Shown here: piece after piece, positions 16,090-23,546 of the stretch
Numbering within the stretch: position 1 is the first letter of the stretch
How the letters are laid out: every line of letters starts with the position of its first letter
From: Pseudomonas fluorescens
Lineage (GTDB): Bacteria; Pseudomonadota; Gammaproteobacteria; Pseudomonadales; Pseudomonadaceae
Length of the DNA: 64,000 nucleotides
Assembly (NCBI RefSeq): GCF_001902145.1
Contig: NZ_MRST01000019.1
Span: 204,223 to 268,222, forward strand
Direction: 5' to 3'
Notes under the pieces: model-generated
Told to the model about the DNA's origin: nothing
What the model saw: the letters and a program-made list of their open reading frames with translations, nothing else
Databases searched by the model: none
Position numbers and translations under genes: made by a program

Positions 16090-16430
16090 CAGTAATGATG
16101 TCCTCGGACTTTCGGCGCTACTGGCGCGGTACGGTCCTTTCCTCGATGTTTTTCCGACCACGATCCCTGTCTGCCGGATAACTGCTTCTGGTGCTTTACG
16201 CTGCACACCCGGGTCAGTTGCCAACCCTCTGAACCGTTAAGGCCGGTTCATCGCTGCCTGTTGTCGAAGCTGTGTGAAACTAAAGAGCGTCGGCATCCTT
16301 GCCGGTGTTGCCTGGCCTCCCTGCCATCGCTTCGATGGCGTCCTTGCCGATGTTGCGTGCCTTCCTTGTCTTCCTTGGCAGCATCCTTGCCGCCTCCACC
16401 AGGCCTTGTTGGCTGGCTTGAGATGAAGAA

Positions 16431-16500
16431 TATGCATGTATGCATATACAGTCAATGCACAAATGCATTTATTTTTGCTATAGGAATGCACTGACGCATT
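16431..16500. promoter_or_regulatory. cluster of probable repressor operators
   Basis: The TGCAT-rich block contains ATGCATGTATGCAT (16432-16445), ATGCACAAATGCAT (16455-16468) and AATGCACTGACGCATT (16485-16500). Similar half-sites occur upstream of the repressor start. Assignment as operators is inference. Confidence 0.55.
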
Positions 16501-16542
16501 CGAAGCCTGGCGGGCTTGGGCTTTGCCGGTTTTCTATGGGCG

Positions 16543-16569
16543 AAAAAAAACCCGCACATGGGCGGGTTT
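16543..16569 (-). terminator. terminator of the repressor gene
   Basis: On the minus strand AAACCCGCCCATGTGCGGGTTT is followed by eight T, 17 bp after the repressor stop. Confidence 0.9.
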
Positions 16570-16586
16570 CTTCTTACGCGTGGAGG

Positions 16587-17321
16587 TTAGCGGGCGTACA
16601 TGCCCCACCAGAAAACATGACCGAGGATGCTGATCTGCTCGTCCTGGATATCCTGGAAGCTGTAGTCCTCATCGGGGTGTTCATCACGGTTGAAGCTGCG
16701 CAGGCGAATACCCGAAGGCAGACGGTAGAGCTGTTTAACCCGCAACTGGCCGTTGTGATTGATGGCATACAGGTCGCCATCCACGATATCGCCAATGCCG
16801 CTCTTGCCGGCATTCACCCCCACCGTGGCGCCGTCGCGCAATACCGGCAACATACTGTTGCCACGTACCGTCACGCATTTGGCCTGGTCGAACTGCACAC
16901 CATTATGCCGCAGGCTGCGCTTGCCGAACCGCAGGCTGGCCTTCTCGCTTTCCTCGATGACGAATCTTCCTGATCCAGCAGCCAATTCAACCTCGCGCAG
17001 AAAGGGGATCGACACCTCGTCATCATTAACGGGGGTGTCGTCGTCCCACAGGCTTATGTCCTTGAGTTCCGAATGCATCGGGTCGCGCCCGTCATCGCGC
17101 AAAGCGCCCACTGCTGCGCGCCCGCGCAGGTAATCAGTGCTGACGCGGAAATACTCGGCGATACGGGAGATGTGTTTATCCGACGGATCAACGATCTTGC
17201 CGCTGAGGATCCGGGACAATGTGGATTGAGGCACGCCAGTGCGCCGGTGAAGCTCCGTGGGGGAGATCCGGTCGCGATCCAGCAGTTCTCTTAAGACGAT
17301 AGAAACGTTGCGTTTTTGCAT
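16587..17321 (-). CDS. C1/PrtR-type self-cleaving repressor of the tailocin
   Basis: The 244-residue protein has an N-terminal helix-turn-helix (ISPTELHRRTGVPQSTLSRILSGK, 19-42) and a C-terminal S24 (LexA-like) peptidase domain. Catalytic residues are Ser156 in RGNSMLPV and Lys196 in LRVKQLY; AAGSG (114-118) looks like the cleavage site. RecA filaments should trigger autocleavage after DNA damage and turn on tail genes. The ATG at 17321 is chosen over a TTG at 17357 because it gives the normal N-terminus; neither has a strong ribosome site. Operator-like repeats lie on both sides of the gene. Confidence 0.93.
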   Translation of the reverse strand: MQKRNVSIVLRELLDRDRISPTELHRRTGVPQSTLSRILSGKIVDPSDKHISRIAEYFRVSTDYLRGRAAVGALRDDGRDPMHSELKDISLWDDDTPVNDDEVSIPFLREVELAAGSGRFVIEESEKASLRFGKRSLRHNGVQFDQAKCVTVRGNSMLPVLRDGATVGVNAGKSGIGDIVDGDLYAINHNGQLRVKQLYRLPSGIRLRSFNRDEHPDEDYSFQDIQDEQISILGHVFWWGMYAR

Positions 17322-17353
17322 AACGCGGATAGTGACGGGAGTTTTTGAGGTTG

Positions 17354-17369
17354 GCAAATGCTAATTTGC
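17354..17369. promoter_or_regulatory. inverted repeat operator upstream of the repressor
   Basis: GCAAATGCTAATTTGC is a perfect 6-bp inverted repeat with a 4-bp spacer, followed by a TGCATATTTATGCA-like repeat. It sits just before the repressor start and probably serves autoregulation. Confidence 0.65.
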
Positions 17370-17553
17370 ATATTTATGCATTAAACATCCAATTTCAATT
17401 AGTCTGAAACAAAATACTGTATATGCAACCAGTTATTCGCGCTCTATTATTGCGCCACCTTGATATTCCTGCAGGGCGACACCTTGCTTGTCGACAACTC
17501 AGGGCCTATGTATAAAACTCTTAACAACGTAGCCAGTAACGACGGAGGTGCTC

Positions 17554-18042
17554 ATGGCTTATTCAGCGCTAGCTGTCGCTAACGCCTTCATTGAACGCGC
17601 GAAGGAAGGCAAGCTTTCGGGCCTGACACCCATGAAGCTGCAAAAACTGCTGTTTTATACGCAGTCCTGGCACCTGCGCGAGCGGGATCAACCCCTCATG
17701 GATGATCACTTCGCACGCTGGCAATATGGCCCGGTCATTCCATCGCTTTACCATGAGTTGAAGTCCTACGGTAATCGTCCGGTAACGTCGCTGCTCAGCA
17801 ACCTGAAGCCCGACGCCGAAGACGTTGTCTTCGTGACACCGAGGGTTCCCGAGAGCGATACCTACACCCATCGTTTGATTGACCGGATCATTAACAAATA
17901 CGGCAAATGGTCCGGCACCCAACTGTCCAACCTGTCCCACGAGGACGGCACAGCCTGGGCCCTCAGGGGCGCCGACGGCTCCGCCATCGACTGGCAAGAC
18001 ATGGCAACACTCATTCACCCAAAGAGCCGCATCCGTGAGTGA
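17554..18042 (+). CDS. Panacea-domain (SocA/DUF4065) protein, probable antitoxin
   Basis: The 162-residue protein has the Panacea/SocA pattern: ALAVANAFIERAK, LTPMKLQKLLFYTQSWHL, FARWQYGPVIPSLYHELKSYG and later KYGKWSGTQLSNLSHEDGTAW. Panacea domains serve as antitoxins for many unrelated toxins, some of them membrane proteins, and occur in prophages. GGAGG lies 5 bases before the ATG. The downstream membrane protein gene overlaps its end by 8 bp, the usual layout of a toxin-antitoxin pair. It is on the opposite strand to the tailocin, between the repressor and mutS. Confidence 0.85.
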   Translation: MAYSALAVANAFIERAKEGKLSGLTPMKLQKLLFYTQSWHLRERDQPLMDDHFARWQYGPVIPSLYHELKSYGNRPVTSLLSNLKPDAEDVVFVTPRVPESDTYTHRLIDRIINKYGKWSGTQLSNLSHEDGTAWALRGADGSAIDWQDMATLIHPKSRIRE

Positions 18043-18406
18043 AGAACTCGACAACCTGGAACTCACCCTGCCCCCCGCGGCAGGGCCTGACCAGGACACC
18101 CAAGCCGGTGGCGAGCAAGCCATAGGCACCGACGATGAAAGAAACCAGAACTTAAAAGACCAGAAGGCCGAACGGCAACTGCGCAAGAAATATGCGGGAC
18201 GTGCATTCTGGTTCGCCGCCTGCGGTGTGATCTTCTGGGCAGTTCTTTTGGTTTGGAATGGGTGGTCGACGTATTACTCGGGTAAAGCGCCGTTCTCGGA
18301 CAATGTATTGATTGCCATCACTACGGCGACTTCAATCAACTTGTTTGCGGCGTTTCTTGGGGTGATCAGAGGGTTGTTTCCGGCCAGTGGGCGTAGATCC
18401 AAATAG
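18035..18406 (+). CDS. two-helix membrane protein paired with the Panacea gene
   Basis: The 123-residue frame starts GTG, overlapping the upstream stop. About 50 acidic, Gln/Asp-rich residues are followed by a basic linker (KAERQLRKKYAGR) and two membrane helices (FWFAACGVIFWAVLLVW near 65-81 and NVLIAITTATSINLFAAFLGVIRG near 93-115). No enzymatic motif is seen. The layout suggests a membrane-acting toxin or effector neutralised by the Panacea protein; that function is inferred only from gene pairing. It could also be a phage superinfection or membrane-sensing protein. Confidence 0.65.
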   Translation: MSEELDNLELTLPPAAGPDQDTQAGGEQAIGTDDERNQNLKDQKAERQLRKKYAGRAFWFAACGVIFWAVLLVWNGWSTYYSGKAPFSDNVLIAITTATSINLFAAFLGVIRGLFPASGRRSK

Positions 18407-18697
18407 TCTGATCGTATTCACGATCTGCGTTTCTATCCGTATTGAGATATGAATGCGCATAAGTCAGCTCATAATTTTCGAGGCTCTGACCGGATTGTCT
18501 AACGCTGCTGCAATGCCTGATTAAACCGCCACAGCTATGTTGGTGTTTCTTGAGGCGGCACCGCTTTCGCGGTTTACCTAGCCGCTTGCGACCTGCGAAG
18601 GTCCGACCTCGCGTGTTAACCTTGCCGCCATCGCAAAAAATGCTGGGCCAAGCGCCCCCTTTGCCCCATCACTTTCAACGAATTTGCCTATTACCCA

Positions 18698-21289
18698 ATG
18701 AGTAAAAACACCTCCGATCTGTCCTCCCACACCCCGATGATGCAGCAGTACTGGCGCCTGAAAAACCAGCACCCTGACCAGTTGATGTTCTATCGCATGG
18801 GCGACTTCTACGAGATCTTCTATGAAGACGCGAAGAAGGCCGCCAAGCTGCTGGACATCACCCTGACCGCGCGCGGGCAGTCGGCGGGGCAGTCGATTCC
18901 GATGTGTGGGATTCCTTACCACTCGTTGGAAGGCTATCTGGTCAAGCTGGTGAAGCTGGGTGAGTCGGTGGTGATCTGTGAGCAGATCGGCGACCCGGCC
19001 ACCAGTAAAGGGCCGGTGGAGCGTCAGGTAGTGCGCATTATTACGCCGGGTACGGTGAGTGATGAGGCGTTGCTGGATGAGCGTCGCGACAACCTGATTG
19101 CGGCGGTGTTGGGCGATGAGCGTTTGTTCGGCCTGTCGGTGCTGGATATCACCAGCGGCAACTTCAGCGTGCTGGAGATCAAGGGCTGGGAGAATCTGCT
19201 GGCGGAGCTGGAGCGTATCAATCCGGTGGAGTTGTTGATTCCGGATGATTGGCCCAAGGACTTGCCGGCGGAGAAACGTCGTGGGACCAAGCGGCGTGCA
19301 CCGTGGGATTTTGAGCGTGATTCGGCGCTGAAAAGTCTGTGCCAGCAGTTCTCGGTGCAGGACCTTAAAGGCTTCGGTTGCGAAACCCTGACCCTGGCCA
19401 TCGGTGCCGCAGGCTGCTTGCTCAGCTACGCCAAAGAAACCCAGCGCACTGCCCTGCCGCACTTGCGCAGCCTGCGCCATGAGCGTCTGGACGATACCGT
19501 GGTGCTCGATGGCGCCAGCCGTCGCAACCTGGAACTGGACACCAACCTGGCCGGTGGGCGTGATAACACCCTGCAATCGGTGGTGGACCGTTGCCAGACC
19601 GCCATGGGCAGCCGTTTGCTGACCCGTTGGTTGAACCGTCCGCTGCGGGATTTGACTGTGCTGCAAGCACGTCAGTCTTCCATTACCTGCCTGCTCGACG
19701 GCTATCGCTTTGAAAAGCTGCAACCGCAACTGAAGGAAATCGGCGATATCGAGCGCATCCTCGCGCGGATCGGCCTGCGCAATGCGCGGCCCCGTGACTT
19801 GGCTCGCCTGCGCGATGCCTTGAGCGCCCTGCCTCAGTTGCAAGTCGCGATGACCGAACTGGACACGCCGCACCTGCAACAGCTGGCCGTGACGGCCGGC
19901 ACTTATCCAGACCTCGCAGCGTTGCTGGAAAAGGCCATCATCGACAACCCGCCAGCGATCATTCGTGACGGCGGCGTGTTGAAAACCGGCTACGACAGCG
20001 AGCTGGATGAGCTGCAATCGCTGAGTGAAAACGCCGGGCAGTTTCTGATTGATCTGGAAGCCCGCGAAAAAACCCGTACGGGCCTGGCTAACCTGAAGGT
20101 CGGCTACAACCGCGTGCATGGCTACTTTATCGAGTTGCCGAGCAAGCAGGCGGAGTCGGCGCCTATCGACTATCAACGTCGCCAGACCCTCAAAGGCGCC
20201 GAGCGTTTTATCACCCCTGAGCTCAAAGCGTTCGAAGATAAGGCGCTGTCAGCCAAAAGCCGCGCCCTGGCGCGGGAAAAGATGCTCTACGAAGCCTTGC
20301 TCGAGGACTTGATAAGCCGCCTGGCGCCGTTGCAAGACACCGCCGCCGCCCTGGCGGAGCTGGATGTGTTGAGCAACCTCGCCGAACGTGCGCTGAACCT
20401 GGACCTCAATTGCCCACGGTTTGTCAGCGAACCGTGCATGCGCATCGTGCAAGGTCGTCACCCGGTGGTAGAGCAGGTGCTGACCACGCCGTTCGTCGCC
20501 AATGACCTGTCGCTGGACGACGATACCCGCATGTTGGTGATCACCGGTCCGAACATGGGTGGTAAATCCACCTACATGCGCCAGACCGCGTTGATCGTGT
20601 TGTTGGCGCATATCGGCAGTTTCGTACCGGCAGCCAGTTGCGAATTGTCCCTGGTGGACCGCATTTTCACGCGGATCGGCTCCAGCGATGACCTGGCCGG
20701 TGGCCGTTCGACCTTTATGGTGGAAATGAGCGAAACCGCCAACATTCTGCACAACGCCACCGAACGCAGCCTGGTGTTGATGGACGAAGTGGGTCGCGGT
20801 ACCAGCACCTTCGACGGCCTGTCCCTGGCCTGGGCCGCGGCCGAACGCTTGGCGCATCTGCGTGCGTACACGCTGTTCGCCACGCACTACTTCGAGCTCA
20901 CGGTGTTGCCGGAAAGCGAGCCGCTGGTGGCCAACGTGCATCTCAATGCCACCGAGCACAACGAGCGCATCGTGTTCCTGCACCATGTGCTGCCAGGACC
21001 GGCGAGCCAGAGTTACGGCCTGGCCGTGGCGCAACTGGCCGGTGTGCCCAATGATGTGATCACCCGCGCCCGCGAACACCTCAGCCGCCTGGAAACTACG
21101 GCTCTGCCCCATGAAACCGTGGTCGCCAGCCCGGCCAAGGCCAGCAAGAAACCTGCAGCGCCGCACCAGAGCGATATGTTCGCCAGCCTGCCCCATCCGG
21201 TGCTGGATGAGTTGGCCAAGCTTGACCTGGATGACTTGACGCCGCGTAAAGCACTCGAAATGTTATATGCACTGAAGACTCGGATATAA
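18698..21289 (+). CDS. mutS: MutS, DNA mismatch recognition ATPase
   Basis: The 863-residue protein recognises mismatches and small loops and, with MutL, directs repair. The N-terminal mismatch-binding motif [10 protein letters not shown] (Phe-X-Glu) is near residue 31. Walker [10 protein letters not shown] starts at residue 617, followed by [20 protein letters not shown] and the FATHYFELT switch. Length is normal for gammaproteobacteria. No strong ribosome site precedes the ATG. It marks the right flank of the tailocin locus. Confidence 0.98.
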   Translation: MSKNTSDLSSHTPMMQQYWRLKNQHPDQLMFYRMGDFYEIFYEDAKKAAKLLDITLTARGQSAGQSIPMCGIPYHSLEGYLVKLVKLGESVVICEQIGDPATSKGPVERQVVRIITPGTVSDEALLDERRDNLIAAVLGDERLFGLSVLDITSGNFSVLEIKGWENLLAELERINPVELLIPDDWPKDLPAEKRRGTKRRAPWDFERDSALKSLCQQFSVQDLKGFGCETLTLAIGAAGCLLSYAKETQRTALPHLRSLRHERLDDTVVLDGASRRNLELDTNLAGGRDNTLQSVVDRCQTAMGSRLLTRWLNRPLRDLTVLQARQSSITCLLDGYRFEKLQPQLKEIGDIERILARIGLRNARPRDLARLRDALSALPQLQVAMTELDTPHLQQLAVTAGTYPDLAALLEKAIIDNPPAIIRDGGVLKTGYDSELDELQSLSENAGQFLIDLEAREKTRTGLANLKVGYNRVHGYFIELPSKQAESAPIDYQRRQTLKGAERFITPELKAFEDKALSAKSRALAREKMLYEALLEDLISRLAPLQDTAAALAELDVLSNLAERALNLDLNCPRFVSEPCMRIVQGRHPVVEQVLTTPFVANDLSLDDDTRMLVITGPNMGGKSTYMRQTALIVLLAHIGSFVPAASCELSLVDRIFTRIGSSDDLAGGRSTFMVEMSETANILHNATERSLVLMDEVGRGTSTFDGLSLAWAAAERLAHLRAYTLFATHYFELTVLPESEPLVANVHLNATEHNERIVFLHHVLPGPASQSYGLAVAQLAGVPNDVITRAREHLSRLETTALPHETVVASPAKASKKPAAPHQSDMFASLPHPVLDELAKLDLDDLTPRKALEMLYALKTRI

Positions 21290-21431
21290 CGCAGACGCTT
21301 GCAAGCTGATAGAATCTCGCGCGGTTTGGGATGCTGCGGGCTTTTAGCCTGGTCCGCAGACTATCGCTCTCAAACCTCGCGAACCCCACCACAAGGGGTT
21401 TCGCTGCCGCCGCCTGAGGAGAAAATTAGAA

Positions 21432-21755
21432 ATGACCTTCGTCGTCACCGACAACTGCATCAAGTGCAAGTACACCGACTGCGTAGAAGTCTGTCCGGTG
21501 GACTGCTTCTACGAAGGCCCGAATTTCCTGGTTATCCACCCGGATGAGTGCATCGACTGCGCCCTGTGTGAACCAGAATGCCCGGCCGTCGCGATTTTCT
21601 CCGAGGACGAAGTGCCTGCGGGCATGGAGCAATTCATTCAATTGAACGTCGAGCTGGCGGAGATCTGGCCGAACATTACGGAAAAGAAAGACTCGTTGCC
21701 GGATGCGGCAGAGTGGGATGGCAAACCAGACAAGATCGCGCACCTCGAGCGCTGA
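21432..21755 (+). CDS. fdxA: ferredoxin FdxA (7Fe type)
   Basis: The 107-residue protein begins [51 protein letters not shown], supplying cysteines for one 3Fe-4S and one 4Fe-4S cluster, with the long FdxA C-terminal extension. It carries electrons at low potential; partners are unknown. GAGGAG precedes the ATG. It follows mutS with a 142-bp gap and converges on rsmZ. Confidence 0.96.
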   Translation: MTFVVTDNCIKCKYTDCVEVCPVDCFYEGPNFLVIHPDECIDCALCEPECPAVAIFSEDEVPAGMEQFIQLNVELAEIWPNITEKKDSLPDAAEWDGKPDKIAHLER

Positions 21756-21773
21756 CAGCACAGCAAGCCCTCC

Positions 21774-21799
21774 AAAAAAGCCCCTTGCGGGCTTTTTTG
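21774..21799 (+). terminator. terminator of fdxA
   Basis: AAAAAAGCCCCTTGCGGGCTTTTTT forms a short GC-rich stem with flanking A and T tracts, 20 bp after the stop. Confidence 0.88.
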
Positions 21800-21833
21800 C
21801 ATTTCTGGGGCAGGCGTTCACTTTTCTACAGAC

Positions 21834-21967
21834 AAAAAAAAGGGGCGGTATGACCCGCCCACATTTTTTCCCTAGTCCCTGTATTCCTTTTCATCATCCT
21901 GATGAATCGCATCCTGCGACGTTCCTTCAAACCATCGTTCCTTGATGGCTGTGCCAATCCGTGGACA
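21834..21967 (-). ncRNA. rsmZ: RsmZ, small regulatory RNA that titrates RsmA/CsrA
   Basis: The minus strand, starting near TGTCCACGGATTGGCACAG, gives about 134 nt with many GGA motifs, several in hairpin loops: CATCAAGGAACGATG, CGCAGGATGCG, ATCATCAGGATGATG and AAAGGAATAC. It ends in GGGCGGGTCATACCGCCC plus a T-tract. This is the P. fluorescens RsmZ layout: each GGA loop binds an RsmA/RsmE dimer and relieves translational repression of secondary metabolism and biofilm genes. Position next to fdxA and the GacA box 173 bp upstream of the 5' end agree. The ends are estimated from the pattern. Confidence 0.93.
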
Positions 21968-22139
21968 CAGGGCTGATGTTAGAGCGTTCCGAGGGAAGTT
22001 CAACGCGATGCTCTCGGCAGGCTGACAAACATCGCCGCTCGTTTGAGCGAGAATAATCTTTATTTTTCAATAACATAGATAATGGCTTCGTCGATACAAG
22101 ACGTACGCAACCGCTAAAAAACCCAAACACTTACGAAAA

Positions 22140-22157
22140 AGTAAGCGAATGCTTACA
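22140..22157 (-). promoter_or_regulatory. GacA upstream activating sequence of rsmZ
   Basis: TGTAAGCATTCGCTTACT on the minus strand fits TGTAAG-N6-CTTACA at 17 of 18 effective positions. It lies 173 bp upstream of the RNA start, the distance typical of GacA-controlled rsm genes. Confidence 0.9.
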
Positions 22158-22201
22158 CGCGCATTACGCAAAGTAGCAACAAGCCCTATTGGCGCCCCAC
22201 C

Positions 22202-22262
22202 TGTAGGAGCGAGCTCGCTCGCGAAAAACCTGAGAGCACCACGGATCGTCAGGCTTTTCGCG
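22202..22262. repeat. partial REP element at a probable rearrangement junction
   Basis: GTAGGAGCGAGCTCGCTCGCGAAAA (22204-22228) is a full REP. The partner at 22255-22262 keeps only TTTTCGCG. It lies between the rsmZ promoter region and apbC. Confidence 0.7.
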
Positions 22263-22279
22263 TAACCGTTAAAGCCTAA

Positions 22280-23374
22280 TCAATCGTCGCTCACCGTAAT
22301 GGTCGGCATCGCCGGCGCCGTCGCTTCCTGCAAAACAATCCGCGCACCGACATGACGGGCCAATTCCTGATAGATCATCGCGATCTGCCCATCAGCCTCT
22401 GCCGCGACGGTAGGTTTGCCACCATCGGCCTGCTCGCGAATCTCCATCGCCAATGGCAACGATGCAAGCAGTTCAACGCCATACTGAGTAGCAAGCTTCT
22501 CACCCCCGCCCTCACCGAACAGATGCTCGGCATGCCCACAGTTGGAACAGATGTGCACCGCCATGTTTTCCACAACACCCAGCACCGGGATGTTGACCTT
22601 GCGAAACATCTCCACACCTTTCCTGGCGTCCAGTAGCGCAAGGTCCTGAGGCGTGGTGACAATCACCGCACCGGCCACCGGGACTTTCTGCGCCAGGGTC
22701 AACTGGATGTCGCCGGTGCCTGGCGGCATGTCGATCACCAGGTAGTCGAGGTCGCCCCAAGCCGTTTGTGTGACCAGTTGCAGCAACGCACCGGAGACCA
22801 TCGGCCCGCGCCAGACCATCGGCGTGTTGTCATCGGTAAGGAAGGCCATGGACATCACTTCCACCCCCAATGACTCGATCGGCACAAACCATTTCTGATC
22901 CTTCACCTTCGGCCGCGTGCCTTCGGCGATGCCGAACATCACGCCCTGGCTCGGTCCGTAGATGTCGGCATCGAGAATACCCACGCGCGCACCTTCCCGC
23001 GCCAGGGCCAGGGCCAGGTTGGCCGCGGTGGTGGATTTGCCCACGCCGCCCTTGCCGGAAGCTACCGCCACCACGTTCTTGACGTTGGCCAGGCCCGGGA
23101 TCTGCGCCTGGGCCTTGTGCGGCGCGATCACGCATTGGATGTCGACCTTGGCCGAACCCACACCGTCCAGGCCCTCGATGGCCATTTGCAGCATCTGCGC
23201 CCAACCGCTTTTGAACAAACCCGCGGCATAACCCAGTTGCAACTGCACCGACACCTGGTCGCCCTGGACCTCGATGGCACGCACACAGCCGGCACTGACC
23301 GGGTCCTGGTTCAAATAAGGGTCGGTGTACTGGCGAAGAACGGCTTCCACCGCTGCGCGATTGACGGCGCTCAT
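22280..23374 (-). CDS. apbC: ApbC/Mrp Fe-S cluster carrier P-loop ATPase
   Basis: The 364-residue cytoplasmic protein binds and transfers Fe-S clusters. It has an N-terminal MIP18-like domain (about 1-85) and a deviant Walker A GKGGVGKST at 108-116. WRGPMVSGALLQLV, the DMPPGTGD Walker B motif and the CSNCGH cysteine pair that bridges the cluster follow. GGAG lies close before the ATG. It is divergent from metG, the usual Pseudomonas neighbour. Confidence 0.95.
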   Translation of the reverse strand: MSAVNRAAVEAVLRQYTDPYLNQDPVSAGCVRAIEVQGDQVSVQLQLGYAAGLFKSGWAQMLQMAIEGLDGVGSAKVDIQCVIAPHKAQAQIPGLANVKNVVAVASGKGGVGKSTTAANLALALAREGARVGILDADIYGPSQGVMFGIAEGTRPKVKDQKWFVPIESLGVEVMSMAFLTDDNTPMVWRGPMVSGALLQLVTQTAWGDLDYLVIDMPPGTGDIQLTLAQKVPVAGAVIVTTPQDLALLDARKGVEMFRKVNIPVLGVVENMAVHICSNCGHAEHLFGEGGGEKLATQYGVELLASLPLAMEIREQADGGKPTVAAEADGQIAMIYQELARHVGARIVLQEATAPAMPTITVSDD

Positions 23375-23546
23375 GGGCTACTCCCGAAAAAAGACTGACT
23401 GAAACAGGCGGCTATCCTAACCGTTCCAGCCGCCGAACGGCATGCTTTCGAAGGTACGGAAGATTCTGAAACAGCGTCACGGGGTGAAATAAATTTCCCG
23501 GCGCTTTATAGTGGCCGACCTCCGTTTCATCAAGTAGCCGAGCCCC

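Larger units (their letters stand above)
16000..16543 (-). promoter_or_regulatory. tailocin control region and long leader
   Basis: About 540 bp separate the repressor terminator from the holin. Bases 16431-16500 are AT-rich and hold several TGCAT-type repeats: ATGCATGTATGCAT, ATGCACAAATGCAT and the inverted repeat AATGC-N6-GCATT at 16485-16500. These are likely repressor operators over the late promoter. Bases 16285-16400 hold imperfect repeats of CNTCCTTGCCGNTGTTGC. Bases 16065-16089 form a terminator just before the holin. Small frames here (16033-16224, 16237-16491) have poor coding character and I do not call them. No PrtN-type activator gene is visible. Confidence 0.6.

Noticed and set aside
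16260..16420. CRISPR-like repeat array in the leader
   Set aside because: Repeats are imperfect, few and without uniform spacers; no cas genes.
16033..16491. short minus-strand frames of 63, 84, 65 and 62 codons in the tailocin leader
   Set aside because: They overlap each other, a terminator and repeats, lack ribosome sites and look non-coding; treated as leader RNA.
18555..18575. hairpin ACCGCTTTCGCGGT before mutS, same core as at 10934, considered as tailocin attachment repeats
   Set aside because: One copy is inside the cluster and it is a common terminator stem; no integrase or flanking direct repeats support attachment sites.
18578..20176. 532-codon minus-strand frame
   Set aside because: Antisense to mutS, low-complexity Gln/His-rich translation typical of shadow frames in high-GC DNA.
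21927..22130. 67-codon minus-strand frame upstream of rsmZ
   Set aside because: It runs through the rsmZ promoter region and 5' end; composition and context point to the RNA gene.
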